Origin: Sphingobium limneticum
Lineage (GTDB): Bacteria > Pseudomonadota > Alphaproteobacteria > Sphingomonadales > Sphingomonadaceae
Assembly (NCBI RefSeq): GCF_008710155.1
Contig: NZ_VYPZ01000021.1
Coordinates: forward strand, 1 to 64,000
DNA length: 64,000 nucleotides
Direction of reading: 5' to 3'
Shown here: piece after piece, positions 28,391 to 36,914 of the stretch
Numbering within the stretch: position 1 is the stretch's first letter
Layout of the letters: each line of letters begins with the position of its first letter
Notes under the pieces: model-generated
Seen by the model: the letters and a program-made list of their open reading frames with translations, nothing else
Databases searched by the model: none
What the model was told of the DNA's origin: nothing
Made by a program: the position numbers and the translations under genes

Positions 28391-28415
28391 AACCGACGAT
28401 AACGCCACTTGTTCC
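28391..28415 (-). promoter_or_regulatory. Possible EcfG-dependent promoter (GGAAC-N16-GGTT)
   Basis: On the minus strand GGAAC (28415-28411), 16 bases, then GGTT (28394-28391). The -35 half matches the alphaproteobacterial EcfG consensus exactly; the -10 half has GGTT in place of CGTT. It is 36 bases before the ATG of the DUF1328 gene, the right distance for a short leader. Confidence 0.5.
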
Positions 28416-28523
28416 ACCTGCGGCACAAAGATGGATAACGGGAAATTAAGGTCGATTATCAGGCGCTTGATTGAACAATCGCCGCTGCCGATCGGTTGTT
28501 GCCTGATCGAAAAGGAGACCAAG

Positions 28524-28973
28524 ATGTCGAGCAATCATGCCATCAGCAAACTGGACGACCTGATCACCACCTTGATCGACAGCGTGAAGGGCTATGAACA
28601 TAGCGCCGACAAGGTGACGTCGACCGAATATCAGATCCTCTTCCGCGATCTGGCCGGCGAACGGACCAAGGCGGTCGATCTGCTCCAGGCGCGCAGCCGT
28701 GCGCTGGGCGGCAAGCCCAATGAGTTCGGTTCCACCGCCGGCACCGTGCATCGCCGGCTGGAGGATATTTTCGTGGCGCTGGGCGGCGGAGACAAGGCCG
28801 TGATCCACGCGATCGACCGGGGTGAAGATTATCTGCGCGAGGAATTTGAGCGCGTGCTCAAGGATGAGGCGATCGACGCGGAAACCCAGGCCGCCGTCCG
28901 CCACGCCCATGAATCGGTGGCGCATGGCCATATGGTCGTGACCGGCCTCAAGGACCAATTGGCCACCGCGTGA
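28524..28973 (+). CDS. PA2169 family (DUF2383) four-helix bundle protein
   Basis: A 149-residue soluble helical protein. The start MSSNHAISKLDDLITTLIDSVKGYE matches the DUF2383/PA2169 family, and AAAGGAGACCAAG gives a strong ribosome binding site. The conserved blocks YEHSADKV, FRDLAGERTKAVDLLQ, GSTAGTVHRRLEDI and AIDRGEDYLREEFERVL are seen. The fold is ferritin-like, with Glu/His positions, but metal binding has not been shown to my knowledge. Expression of family members is often stress- or biofilm-related. It is divergent from the DUF1328 gene across 168 bases. Confidence 0.88.
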   Translation: MSSNHAISKLDDLITTLIDSVKGYEHSADKVTSTEYQILFRDLAGERTKAVDLLQARSRALGGKPNEFGSTAGTVHRRLEDIFVALGGGDKAVIHAIDRGEDYLREEFERVLKDEAIDAETQAAVRHAHESVAHGHMVVTGLKDQLATA

Positions 28974-29000
28974 TCGCGAACCGATTGTCTTTAAAAGCAA

Positions 29001-29029
29001 CGTCATCCTGAACTTGTTTCAGCATGACG
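29001..29029. repeat. REP-like hairpin CGTCAT-CCTGAA...TTTCAG-ATGACG
   Basis: An imperfect inverted repeat CGTCATCCTGAACTTGTTTC...ATGACG 28 bases after the DUF2383 gene, between convergent genes. The form CGTCATCCTGAACTTGTTTCAG is an interspersed element I recall from sphingomonads. May help terminate both transcripts. Confidence 0.65.
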
Positions 29030-29086
29030 ATTTGCGGAAGACCCTGCCATGGGAGCCCAACCGAACGGCGGTTCCGCCCGGTCGCC

Positions 29087-30085
29087 TTAGACCCACCCCT
29101 CCAAAACCTGATTGGGCGGGCGATGCCCGTCCACCCAGGTGCGGATATTGGCAATGACCCGCGCGCCCGTCGCGTCGCGTCCCTCGAACGTCGCCGACCC
29201 CATATGCGGTGACAGCGCGACGTTGGGCAGCGCCAGCAACCGCTGATCGATGGCCGGCTCATGGGTGTAGACGTCGAAACCGGCGCCCGCGATGCGCCCT
29301 TCGTCCAGCGCCGCGATCAGCGCCTGCTCGTCGGTAATCTCCGCGCGCGACGTGTTGATCAGATAGGCGTGCTGCTGCATCAGCCCGACCCGCCGCGCAT
29401 CGATCAGCCCGCGACTATCGGCATTGAGCGGACAATGGATCGACACGATGTCGCTCCCGGCCAGCAACGCGTCCAGATCGCCATGCCATTCCGCTTCCAA
29501 TTCCTGCTCCACCTCGAACGGCAGGCGATGGCGGTTGTGATAGGCGATCGACAGACCGAAGGCGCGAGCCCGGCGGGCGACGGCCCGGCCGATCCGCCCC
29601 ATGCCGATAATGCCCAATTTCTTCCCGCCGATGCGATGACCCAACATGCCGGACGGGCTCCAGCCGCGCCACTCGCCCGTCCGCACCAGCTTCTCCCCCT
29701 CCGCCAGCCGGCGGGGGACGGACAGGATCAGCGCCATCGTCATGTCCGCCGTATCCTCGGTCAGCACGCCGGGCGTATTGGTGACGATGATGCCCTTCTT
29801 CCGCGCCGCCGTCAGGTCGATATGATCGACCCCGCTGCCGAAACTGGCGATCAGTTGCAACCGCTCCGGCGCGCCCTCGATCAGGGCGGCGTCGATGGGA
29901 TCGCTGATGCACGGGACCAGCACGTCGCACTGCGCCATGGCATGGGCCAGGTCGGCGTGGCTCATCGCAACGTCGCCGACATTGAAACTGGCGTCGAACA
30001 ATTGGGCCATGCGCGCCTCCACATTGGGCGGCAGGCGGCGCGTGACGATGACGCGCGGCTTAGCGGGGCGCTGTTTTTTGGCCAT
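29087..30085 (-). CDS. D-isomer-specific 2-hydroxyacid dehydrogenase (hydroxypyruvate/glyoxylate reductase type)
   Basis: A 332-residue NAD(P)H-dependent reductase. The Rossmann motif GIIGMGRIGRAVARR lies near residue 160. Catalytic residues: Arg in LINTSRAEI, Glu in VYTHEPAID, and His in LSPHMGSATFEGR. GSGVDHIDLTAARKKGI and TEDTADMTMALIL are characteristic of the glyoxylate/hydroxypyruvate reductase branch. The start MAKKQRPAKPRVIVT is chosen over an ATG 17 codons earlier because the latter part is not conserved-looking. The true 2-oxoacid is uncertain. Confidence 0.93.
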   Translation of the reverse strand: MAKKQRPAKPRVIVTRRLPPNVEARMAQLFDASFNVGDVAMSHADLAHAMAQCDVLVPCISDPIDAALIEGAPERLQLIASFGSGVDHIDLTAARKKGIIVTNTPGVLTEDTADMTMALILSVPRRLAEGEKLVRTGEWRGWSPSGMLGHRIGGKKLGIIGMGRIGRAVARRARAFGLSIAYHNRHRLPFEVEQELEAEWHGDLDALLAGSDIVSIHCPLNADSRGLIDARRVGLMQQHAYLINTSRAEITDEQALIAALDEGRIAGAGFDVYTHEPAIDQRLLALPNVALSPHMGSATFEGRDATGARVIANIRTWVDGHRPPNQVLEGWV

Positions 30086-30188
30086 GACTAGGCCGCTATT
30101 CCTGCCCACGCGCCCGGTCAAGCGGATATGGCGCAACCGGCAAGATCAGCGCTTGTCGCGGCGGCCCGGCAGGGAGTAAGGGAAAGCC

Positions 30189-30686
30189 ATGGGTGACATC
30201 GGCAATGGGTCTGGAATGAAGCGTCTGCTGCTGGGCGCGGGCATGGCTGCGGCGCTGGCCATGGGCGGCGCTGCGCTGGCCGGGCCGGCCAAGAAGGTGC
30301 CCTATTGGGCGTCCCTCTCGCATGACGAGGCGCGGATGCGCGTCGGGCCAAGCCTGGATTATCCCTCCAACTGGATCTATCGTCGCCGCGACCTGCCGGT
30401 GAAGGTGGTGCAGGTGCTGGGCCTGTGGCGCAAGGTGGAGGATGCCGACGGCGCGCAGGGCTGGATGCACGTCCGCCTGCTCAGCGACACGCCGACCGCG
30501 ATCGTCCGCTCCGAAGAAGCCCCCTTGCGCGAATCCGCCAGCGACGGCGCGCGCGCGCTGTTCCGCGCCCAACGCGGCGTCGTGGGCCGGCTCAGCGATT
30601 GTTCGGGCAGCTGGTGCGCCTTCGATGCGAAGGGGCAGCGCGGCTATGTGAAGACCAGCGATATCTGGGGCGCGACCGACAAATAG
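30189..30686 (+). CDS. Secreted SH3-domain protein
   Basis: A 165-residue exported protein with a signal peptide (MKRLLLGAGMAAALAMGGAALAG). It has two bacterial SH3-like modules: residues about 40-98 (ASLSHDEARMRVGPSLDYPSN, LWRKVEDADGAQGWMH) and about 103-160 (AIVRSEEAPLRESAS to WCAFDAKGQRGYVKTSDIWG). Paired SH3 domains of this kind typically bind peptidoglycan or other envelope components. AAGGGAAAGCC precedes the ATG at 30189; a second ATG at 30216 also fits the signal peptide. It diverges from the dehydrogenase gene and converges on sulP. Confidence 0.9.
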   Translation: MGDIGNGSGMKRLLLGAGMAAALAMGGAALAGPAKKVPYWASLSHDEARMRVGPSLDYPSNWIYRRRDLPVKVVQVLGLWRKVEDADGAQGWMHVRLLSDTPTAIVRSEEAPLRESASDGARALFRAQRGVVGRLSDCSGSWCAFDAKGQRGYVKTSDIWGATDK

Positions 30687-30782
30687 GATCGCGCCCTGTA
30701 GGATATTTTCTTACGCAAATAGGACATGATATTACGCGTCGGCCCGACGCGCTCACGCGATAGGACTGTCCAACTCGCTGTC

Positions 30783-32273
30783 TCAATGCGGCGTAGCGCC
30801 CAGTTCCACCCCGGTCTTGTCATGCACGGCAAAACGGTCGATCAGGTCGGCGCTGGCCCGGTTATAGCCGACCACCTCGACCTGCCGTCCATCCCCGCGC
30901 AACCGCGCAACCACCTTGTCGAGCGCCCCTACGCCTGAAATATCCCAGAAATGCGCGCTGCTCACGTCGATCAGGATAGGGCCAGCGCCATCCTCCGGCC
31001 GGAAGGCGCGGGTGAAGCGATCGACCGATGCGAAGAATATCTGGCCGGTGACGCGATAGACCGTCCGCCCGTCCGCCTCGCTCCGTTCGACCGCGAACAT
31101 GCGCTGCACCTTGCCGGCAAAGAAAATGCCCGACAGCAGCACGCCGACCAGCACGCCCAGCGACAGGTCGCGCGTGGCAAGCACGACGGCCACCGTCACC
31201 AGCATCACCACCGAAGACGTCGGAGGATGACGGCGCAGGTTCGGGATCGAATTCCAGCTGAACGTGCCGATCGACACCATCACCATCACCGACACCAAGG
31301 CCGGCATGGGCAACAGCCCCACCCACGGCCCCAGTACGGTGAGCAGGAACAGCAGGAAACCGCCCGCCACGAAGGTCGAAAAGCGCCCGCGCCCGCCCGA
31401 CGTCACATTGATGACCGACTGGCCGATCATCGCGCATCCACCCATGCCGCCAAACAGCGCGGCGACGATATTCGCTCCGCCCTGCCCCATCGCCTCACGC
31501 TTCTTGTCGCTGTCCGTATCGGTCATGTCGTCGACGATCTGCGCCGTCAGCATGGATTCGAGCAGCCCGACGGCCGCCATCGTCACCGAATAGGGCAGGA
31601 TGATCCGCAGCGTGTCCAGCGTCAGCGGCACATGCGGCAGGGCAAAGCTGGGCAGCCCTTCCGGCAGCTTGCCCATGTCGCCGACGCTATGCACCGGCAG
31701 GCCCAGCCACAGGCCGGCCACGCTCAGCACCACGATCGCCACCAGCGGCGAAGGCACCGCCTTCGTCACACGCGGGAACAGGTAGATGATCGCCAGCCCC
31801 GCCGCGACCATCGCATAAGTGTGCCAGCTGACATGGGTCAGTTGCGGCAGTTGCGCCATGAAGATCAGGATGGCGAGCGCATTGACGAAGCCGGTAATGA
31901 CCGATCGGGACACGAACTGCATCAGCAGGTCCAGCCGCAGCAGCCCGGCCGCGATCTGGATCAGGCCCATCATGATGGTCGCTGCGAACAGATACTCCAC
32001 GCCATGCTGCTTCACCAGCGGCCCGACCAGCACGGCGACGGCGGCGGTCGCGGCGGAAATCATCCCCGGCCGCCCGCCGATCAGCGCGATCGTCATGGCG
32101 ATCGCGACGGAGGCATAGAGGCCGACGCGCGGATCGACGCCGGCGATGATGGAAAAGCCGATGGCTTCGGGAATAAGCGCCAGCGCGACGACGATCCCGG
32201 CCAGCGCATCGCGCCGGGCGGAGGTAAAGTCGACAAACCACTGCCGACGGTAGCGGGTCAGGAGATCGGTCAT
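30783..32273 (-). CDS. SulP family anion transporter with STAS domain
   Basis: A 496-residue transporter: about ten to twelve hydrophobic segments (residues about 20-390) and a C-terminal STAS domain (about 400-490, TGQIFFASVDRFTRAF, ILIDVSSAHFWDISGVGALD). The SulP signature PEAIGFSIIAGVDPRVGLYAS is near the N-terminus. Family substrates include sulfate, bicarbonate and dicarboxylates; the substrate is not settled by sequence. The start at MTDLLTRYRRQWF is used because the upstream open frame falls in a highly base-paired leader (32283-32394), which probably controls expression. It is convergent with the SH3 gene and has no partner such as a carbonic anhydrase adjacent. Confidence 0.93.
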   Translation of the reverse strand: MTDLLTRYRRQWFVDFTSARRDALAGIVVALALIPEAIGFSIIAGVDPRVGLYASVAIAMTIALIGGRPGMISAATAAVAVLVGPLVKQHGVEYLFAATIMMGLIQIAAGLLRLDLLMQFVSRSVITGFVNALAILIFMAQLPQLTHVSWHTYAMVAAGLAIIYLFPRVTKAVPSPLVAIVVLSVAGLWLGLPVHSVGDMGKLPEGLPSFALPHVPLTLDTLRIILPYSVTMAAVGLLESMLTAQIVDDMTDTDSDKKREAMGQGGANIVAALFGGMGGCAMIGQSVINVTSGGRGRFSTFVAGGFLLFLLTVLGPWVGLLPMPALVSVMVMVSIGTFSWNSIPNLRRHPPTSSVVMLVTVAVVLATRDLSLGVLVGVLLSGIFFAGKVQRMFAVERSEADGRTVYRVTGQIFFASVDRFTRAFRPEDGAGPILIDVSSAHFWDISGVGALDKVVARLRGDGRQVEVVGYNRASADLIDRFAVHDKTGVELGATPH

Positions 32274-32282
32274 AGAAAATCC

Positions 32283-32394
32283 ACAACAAGGCACATGACG
32301 CCGCAACGAAGGCGGCGCATCGGGTTGGATCATGTGGGATGTTGTCCGGCGGATCGGCGGCCGGAATAGCCACCCGGAATTTCACCGGGTCCAT
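32283..32394 (-). promoter_or_regulatory. Structured 5' leader of the SulP gene, candidate cis-regulatory RNA
   Basis: Read on the minus strand, three helices are visible. Helix 1: ACCCGG-TGAAATT-CCGGGT (32390-32372). Helix 2: TCCGGC-N9-GCCGGA (32365-32345). Helix 3: CAACA (32344-32340) with TGTTG (32288-32284), CACATGA with TCATGTG (32336-32330/32298-32292), and CGCCGC with GCGGCG (32317-32312/32304-32299), leaving a 12-base bulge. The bulge holds ACCCG, which can pair with CGGGT of helix 1. The structure ends 10 bases before the SulP start and includes part of its ribosome binding region. Alphaproteobacterial sul1-type RNAs precede sulfate transporter genes, but I cannot confirm a match. 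Confidence 0.55.
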
Positions 32395-32442
32395 GCGAAT
32401 ATCCCGCCCTTAGCGGAAGATACAGCCAAGGATCAAGATACC

Positions 32443-32520
32443 CCTCTCCCCAGAGGGGGAGAGGGCTGCGCAGACTTGGTAGCTTGCTGCCTAGTCGAAG
32501 CTGGGTGAGGGGGAAGCGAC
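32443..32520. repeat. Interspersed repeat with CCCTCTCCCC / GGGGGAGAGGG hairpin
   Basis: It starts with CCCCTCTCCCC-AGA-GGGGGAGAGGG, a strong hairpin, continues with ACTTGGTAGCTTGCTGCCTAG (itself imperfectly palindromic) and ends GCTGGGTGAGGGGGAAGCG. The layout is that of an interspersed repeat of sphingomonads as I recall it. It occupies the gap between the SulP leader and the end of the amidohydrolase operon. Confidence 0.6.
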
Positions 32521-32548
32521 GTTACACTGATGCAGCCCCCCTCTCCTC

Positions 32549-33856
32549 TCACCACTCATACGCTTTGGGCATCGCCCCTTCGCTTGGGCTGGCATAGCGG
32601 TCGCGCAGCTTGGTCTGTCGGTTTTCCAGCGGTTGCTGCACGCCGTCGATCCACACCGAAACCGGCGCCGACGTCATTTCCAGCGGATCGCCGTCCCATA
32701 TCACCACATCGCCCGCCTTGCCGGCCTTCAGCGACCCGAACCGGTCGCCCAGCCCCATCGCCTCGGCCGGGGCCGATGTGATAGTGCGCAGCGCTTGCCC
32801 CCAGCTAAGCCCCGTCGCGCCCGGCACCTTCGTGAGCGCCACCATATTGCCAGCCTGCTGCGTCGCCGCGCGCAGTTGCAGGGCATCGTCGCCCGTCAGC
32901 AGCCCCATCGAAACACTGACGCCCGCCTTCACCATCCGCCCGACGTTGCTCTGGGTCGCGGCCAGCTTCTCGAAGCTCGACGGCAGGTCTTCCAGCCCGG
33001 CCGTAATGACCGGCACCTTGGCCGCCACGATCTGCGGCGCGACCATCCAGCCTTCGGTCGCCCCTGCCAGGATCAGTTTCAACGCCGGGAAATCCTGCCG
33101 CAGCGACAGTACGGTCAGGATATCCCGTGCGCTTTCGACATGCACCATCAGCGGCATCGCACCGGTGACGACCGGTACCAGCGCCTCGGCATCGACCCGG
33201 TTCAGCAGCGCATCGCGCGACCGGCCATCATAGCTGGCTGGCGCCTTCGCAAATGCCTGCGCTTCCCGCAACATCATGCGGAATGTCAGAACTGTCGCCG
33301 CGCGACTGCCGCCGGCATCATCCTTCCCCTCCTCACCCATCTCCACATATTGGAAGGCACGGGCCTTGGTAATGGGCGTCATGTCCGCGCCCAGGTCGAT
33401 CACCGCGCCCTGCCCGGCGAAGATCCCATTACCAGCCGCAGGCACCACCACCGCGCGGGTCACGCCGGCGGTGCGGCTGATCGCAATCGGATTGGCGAGC
33501 GGATTGATCGCGGGCGCGACGTCGATCGCGGCGGAGAATGGCGATCGGGCCGCGCGGGTATCATTGGTTTCCTTCACCCCCGGCACTTCGGCCAGACCCA
33601 CGCGGGAAAAGCCCGACACGATACCGGGCGTCACCCATTTACCGCCTGCATCGATCGTCTTCGTTCCCGCCGGCACGGCCACGCCAGCACCCGCCGCAAC
33701 CACCTTGCCAGCGGTGATGACCACCGTGCCGTTGCGAATCGGCTCCGACCCGTCCCCGATCGCCAGCGTGGCGCCGGTGATGGCGACGGACTGGGCCAGC
33801 GCGGAGGTGGAAATGGCTATGGCCAACATTGCAAGAACCGTTCGCGTCATGCTCAT
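32549..33856 (-). CDS. Secreted amidohydrolase-family protein lacking the HxH metal motif
   Basis: A 435-residue protein with a signal peptide (MTRTVLAMLAIAISTSALAQ) and the overall fold of imidazolonepropionase-type amidohydrolases (IDAGGKWVTPGIV near residue 70, and GSLKAGKAGDVVIWDGDPLE near the end). Where active enzymes have D-x-H-x-H after the VTPG strand, this protein reads GIVSGFSRVGLAEV, so the first two metal-binding His residues are missing; the HxxH and Asp regions are also altered. It is therefore probably a non-catalytic partner of the intact homologue encoded upstream, whose stop codon overlaps this start (ATGA). Confidence 0.88.
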   Translation of the reverse strand: MSMTRTVLAMLAIAISTSALAQSVAITGATLAIGDGSEPIRNGTVVITAGKVVAAGAGVAVPAGTKTIDAGGKWVTPGIVSGFSRVGLAEVPGVKETNDTRAARSPFSAAIDVAPAINPLANPIAISRTAGVTRAVVVPAAGNGIFAGQGAVIDLGADMTPITKARAFQYVEMGEEGKDDAGGSRAATVLTFRMMLREAQAFAKAPASYDGRSRDALLNRVDAEALVPVVTGAMPLMVHVESARDILTVLSLRQDFPALKLILAGATEGWMVAPQIVAAKVPVITAGLEDLPSSFEKLAATQSNVGRMVKAGVSVSMGLLTGDDALQLRAATQQAGNMVALTKVPGATGLSWGQALRTITSAPAEAMGLGDRFGSLKAGKAGDVVIWDGDPLEMTSAPVSVWIDGVQQPLENRQTKLRDRYASPSEGAMPKAYEW

Positions 33857-35250
33857 TTCACGTCTCCCGCGCCGATCTGGCCTAGTTCGAAATCACTCAC
33901 CGGCCGCAGCTTGGGATTGCCGCTGTCATACATCAGCGCCCCGTCGATCCACACCTTCTCCGGCCGCGTATAGGTGCTGAACGGATTGCCGTTCCACAGC
34001 ACGACGTCGGCCATCTTGCCGACCTTCAGGCTGCCGGTCTGGTCGGCAATGCCCATCGCCTTGGCAGGGTTGATCGCCAGCCAGGTCCAGGCGACCTCAT
34101 CGGAGATATTAATCCCCATGCGCCGCCCCGCGCCCAATGCCTTGGCCGCTTCCTGATTCAGGCGCTGGATGCCGTCCTGATCGTCGCTATGCACGATCGC
34201 GCAGGCGCCAGCCTGCTGCACCAGCGGGACATTTTCCTTGATCCCGTCATAGGCTTCCATCTTGAAGCCGTACCAATCGCCCCACATGGCCGAACATATG
34301 CCGTTTTCACGCAGCAGGTCGGCGATCTTGTAGCTTTCGACCGCATGGTGGAAGGCGGTGATCTTATAGCCGAACTCCTTCGACATATCGATCACATTGG
34401 CCATCTCGTCCGCGCGATAGCAATGATTGTGGACCAGGATCTTGCCTTCCAGCACATCGGCCAGCGTCTCCATGCCCAGGTCACGGGTCTGGTCCTTCCC
34501 GGCGGCGCGCTTCTTCTGATACTCCCGCGCCTTGATCCAGGTCTGGCGATCAACCGCCATATTGCCCATGCGGGTGCTGGGTTCGCGTCCCTTGGCGCCA
34601 TAGACGCGCTTGGGATTTTCGCCACAAGCCATCTTCAACCCATAGGGTGCGCCGGGGAATTTCATTCCCTGCTGGGTGCGGGCGGGGACATTCTTCACCG
34701 TCACGCTGCGCCCGCCGAACAGATTGCCCGATCCGGGCAGAATCTGGAGCGTCGTCACGCCGCCATTGGCCAGCGCCCGGCCGAAGCCGGGATCTTGCGG
34801 CCAGATACTATGTTCGGCCCACACATGGGGCGTCACCGGCGACGTCATTTCATTGCCATCCGACAGCGCATCGACGCCAGGGGAAGCATAGACGCCCAGA
34901 TGGCTGTGAATGTCGATCACGCCCGGCGTCACATATTTGCCGGTCCCGTCGAACACCGCGATATCGGCCGGGATCGGCGTATCCGGCCCGCCGATCGCGA
35001 CGATCCGGCCTTCGTTCAGGAAGACCACGCCCCCGTCGATGCGCCCACCTTCCCCGTCGAAGATGGTCGCATTGCGGATCACCGTCGGCCGCCCCGGATA
35101 GGGCTTGTAGGTGGAGGGATAAGGATTGTCCGGCTCGGCCGACGATCCCTGCGCAGCGGGCGGCACCTCCTTCTCCTTCTTTGCCGCGACCGGGCCGGCG
35201 GTCCCCGCCAGCAACGCCGCGATCAGCAGCATCTTGCCGCTCATGTTCAT
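33853..35250 (-). CDS. Secreted amidohydrolase (imidazolonepropionase-like, peptidase-type)
   Basis: A 465-residue metal-dependent hydrolase with a signal peptide (MLLIAALLAGTAGPVAA). The HxH motif is intact in VTPGVIDIHSHLGVYAS, further ligands are in LVHNHCYRADEM and ITAFHHAVE, and the late Asp appears in CAIVHSDDQDGI. The C-terminal GSLKVGKMADVVLWNGNPF is a family hallmark. Members with this context include periplasmic Xaa-Pro and other dipeptidases. Its start overlaps the stop of the peptide transporter gene, and its stop overlaps the start of the HxH-less paralogue, so all three are translationally coupled. Peptide hydrolysis is inferred from the transporter link. Confidence 0.92.
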   Translation of the reverse strand: MNMSGKMLLIAALLAGTAGPVAAKKEKEVPPAAQGSSAEPDNPYPSTYKPYPGRPTVIRNATIFDGEGGRIDGGVVFLNEGRIVAIGGPDTPIPADIAVFDGTGKYVTPGVIDIHSHLGVYASPGVDALSDGNEMTSPVTPHVWAEHSIWPQDPGFGRALANGGVTTLQILPGSGNLFGGRSVTVKNVPARTQQGMKFPGAPYGLKMACGENPKRVYGAKGREPSTRMGNMAVDRQTWIKAREYQKKRAAGKDQTRDLGMETLADVLEGKILVHNHCYRADEMANVIDMSKEFGYKITAFHHAVESYKIADLLRENGICSAMWGDWYGFKMEAYDGIKENVPLVQQAGACAIVHSDDQDGIQRLNQEAAKALGAGRRMGINISDEVAWTWLAINPAKAMGIADQTGSLKVGKMADVVLWNGNPFSTYTRPEKVWIDGALMYDSGNPKLRPVSDFELGQIGAGDVK

Positions 35251-36770
35251 GCCTTTTCCTCCGAACCGATCAGATCGAGATGCATCAGCCGCTTCACATA
35301 GGGGGAGACGAGCAGCACCAGCCCCCCCACCACGATCGCGAACCAGCCGATGCGGGTATAGACGTCCAGCACCTGCGTGACGTTACCCGCCTCGCCGCTC
35401 CCCGTCGCGCGGGCGATCAGGCCCGCGATGAAATTACCCGCCGCCATGGCCAGGAACCAGGTGCCCATGACCAGCCCGACCATCGACGACACCGACAGGC
35501 GCGTCATGGCGGACAGCCCCACCGGCGAGAAGCAGAGTTCGGCCATGGTGTGGAGCAGATAGATCAGGAAGACGAAGATGACCGGCGTGAGATTCTCGCC
35601 CGCCATTGCCGCGCCCGCGACCAGCACGAGGAAGCCCGCGCCGCACAGCACCAGCCCGATACCGAATTTGGCGGGAGAGGACGGCTCCAGACGCCGCTTG
35701 TCGAGGAAGGTCCACAGCACCGCAAAGAGCGGCGCGAGCAGGATGATGAAAACCGAATTGACCGACTGGAACAGGGATGCAGGCACTTCCCACCCCAGCA
35801 TGCTGCGGTCGACATTGCGGTCGGTAAAGATGTTGAGCGACGATCCGGTCTGCTCGAACAGGCCCCAGAAGAGCGGATTGAGCGCGATCAGGAAGAGCGC
35901 GGCGAACATGCGATCGCGATCGACCTTGCCCAACGTACCGACCGTCCGCCACACGATATAGACGACGGTCAGCGCCGAAAAACCGAGCAGCGCATAGCCC
36001 AGCAATTCGGCGTAGCGAATGACCAACCAGATCGCCGCCACGCCCAGCGCCGCGGCCAGATAGATGGTCCATTCCTGGCTCAGCCCGGTGGCCGTGCGCG
36101 CGCGCAACTGTTGCGGCGCGGGCGGCTCACCCTTGCCCAGCAGCCAGGGTTTCAGCCACACGAACATGACCAGCCCCGCCAGCATGCCGACGCCAGCCGC
36201 GCCGAAACCCCAGCTCCAGCCCCATAGTTCGCCCAGCAGACCGCAGACGACCGGCCCCAGCATCCCGCCCATGTTGATCCCCATGTAGAAGATGGAGAAG
36301 GCGGGATCGCGGCGATGATCGTCGCGGGCGTAAAGCTCGCCCACCAGCACGGAAATATTGGCCTTCAGGAAACCGGTGCCCACGATGATGGACGCCAGCG
36401 CAAGGTAGAAGCCATTGAGGAACAGCGGATCCTGTCCGCCCGGTCCCTCGGTAATGGCGATCAGGAAATGGCCGATGGCGATGAACACGCCGCCGACCAG
36501 CACCGCCTTGCGCGGCCCCAGAAACCGGTCGGCCAGATAACCGCCGATGACCGGCGTGATATAGACCAGCGAGGTATAGGCGCCATAGAGGAGATACGCC
36601 TTATCCTCGCCGAAGAGGAAATGTTTGGTGAGGTAGAAGATCAGGATGGCGCGCATCCCGTAATAGGAGAAACGCTCCCACATTTCCGCGAAGAAGAGCA
36701 GATACAGCCCGCGCGGATGGCCGAGCCAGGTTTTCCCTGCCTCGGCAGAAATCATGTCCGAAGTCGCCAT
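35247..36770 (-). CDS. POT/PTR family proton-dependent peptide transporter
   Basis: A 507-residue major facilitator protein with the POT-family signature AEMWERFSYYGMRAIL (the ExxER proton-coupling motif) in helix 1 and the second signature FSIFYMGINMGGMLGP. About 14 hydrophobic segments are visible, as in bacterial DtpT-type transporters. It takes up di- and tripeptides with protons. It is the first gene of a three-gene operon with two secreted amidohydrolases, an arrangement for extracytoplasmic peptide cleavage and import. It diverges from the nitroreductase gene. Confidence 0.95.
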   Translation of the reverse strand: MATSDMISAEAGKTWLGHPRGLYLLFFAEMWERFSYYGMRAILIFYLTKHFLFGEDKAYLLYGAYTSLVYITPVIGGYLADRFLGPRKAVLVGGVFIAIGHFLIAITEGPGGQDPLFLNGFYLALASIIVGTGFLKANISVLVGELYARDDHRRDPAFSIFYMGINMGGMLGPVVCGLLGELWGWSWGFGAAGVGMLAGLVMFVWLKPWLLGKGEPPAPQQLRARTATGLSQEWTIYLAAALGVAAIWLVIRYAELLGYALLGFSALTVVYIVWRTVGTLGKVDRDRMFAALFLIALNPLFWGLFEQTGSSLNIFTDRNVDRSMLGWEVPASLFQSVNSVFIILLAPLFAVLWTFLDKRRLEPSSPAKFGIGLVLCGAGFLVLVAGAAMAGENLTPVIFVFLIYLLHTMAELCFSPVGLSAMTRLSVSSMVGLVMGTWFLAMAAGNFIAGLIARATGSGEAGNVTQVLDVYTRIGWFAIVVGGLVLLVSPYVKRLMHLDLIGSEEKA

Positions 36771-36914
36771 TCGGCACCCTTTGCTTATTCTTGTGTCCGG
36801 CCCGCCATGCTGGGGGCCGCTTATGGGCGCGAACCTAGAGCGGATCGGTCCGCCCTGTCAAAAGGGCGCCTGAACCCTTGCGCCGAAGCGTTGGGCACGC
36901 CATCTGTCGGCACG

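Noticed and set aside
32287..32394. ATG at 32394 as a possible leader peptide or extended start in the SulP upstream region
   Set aside because: The frame does not stop before overlapping sulP in another frame, and the stretch is better explained by base-paired RNA structure.
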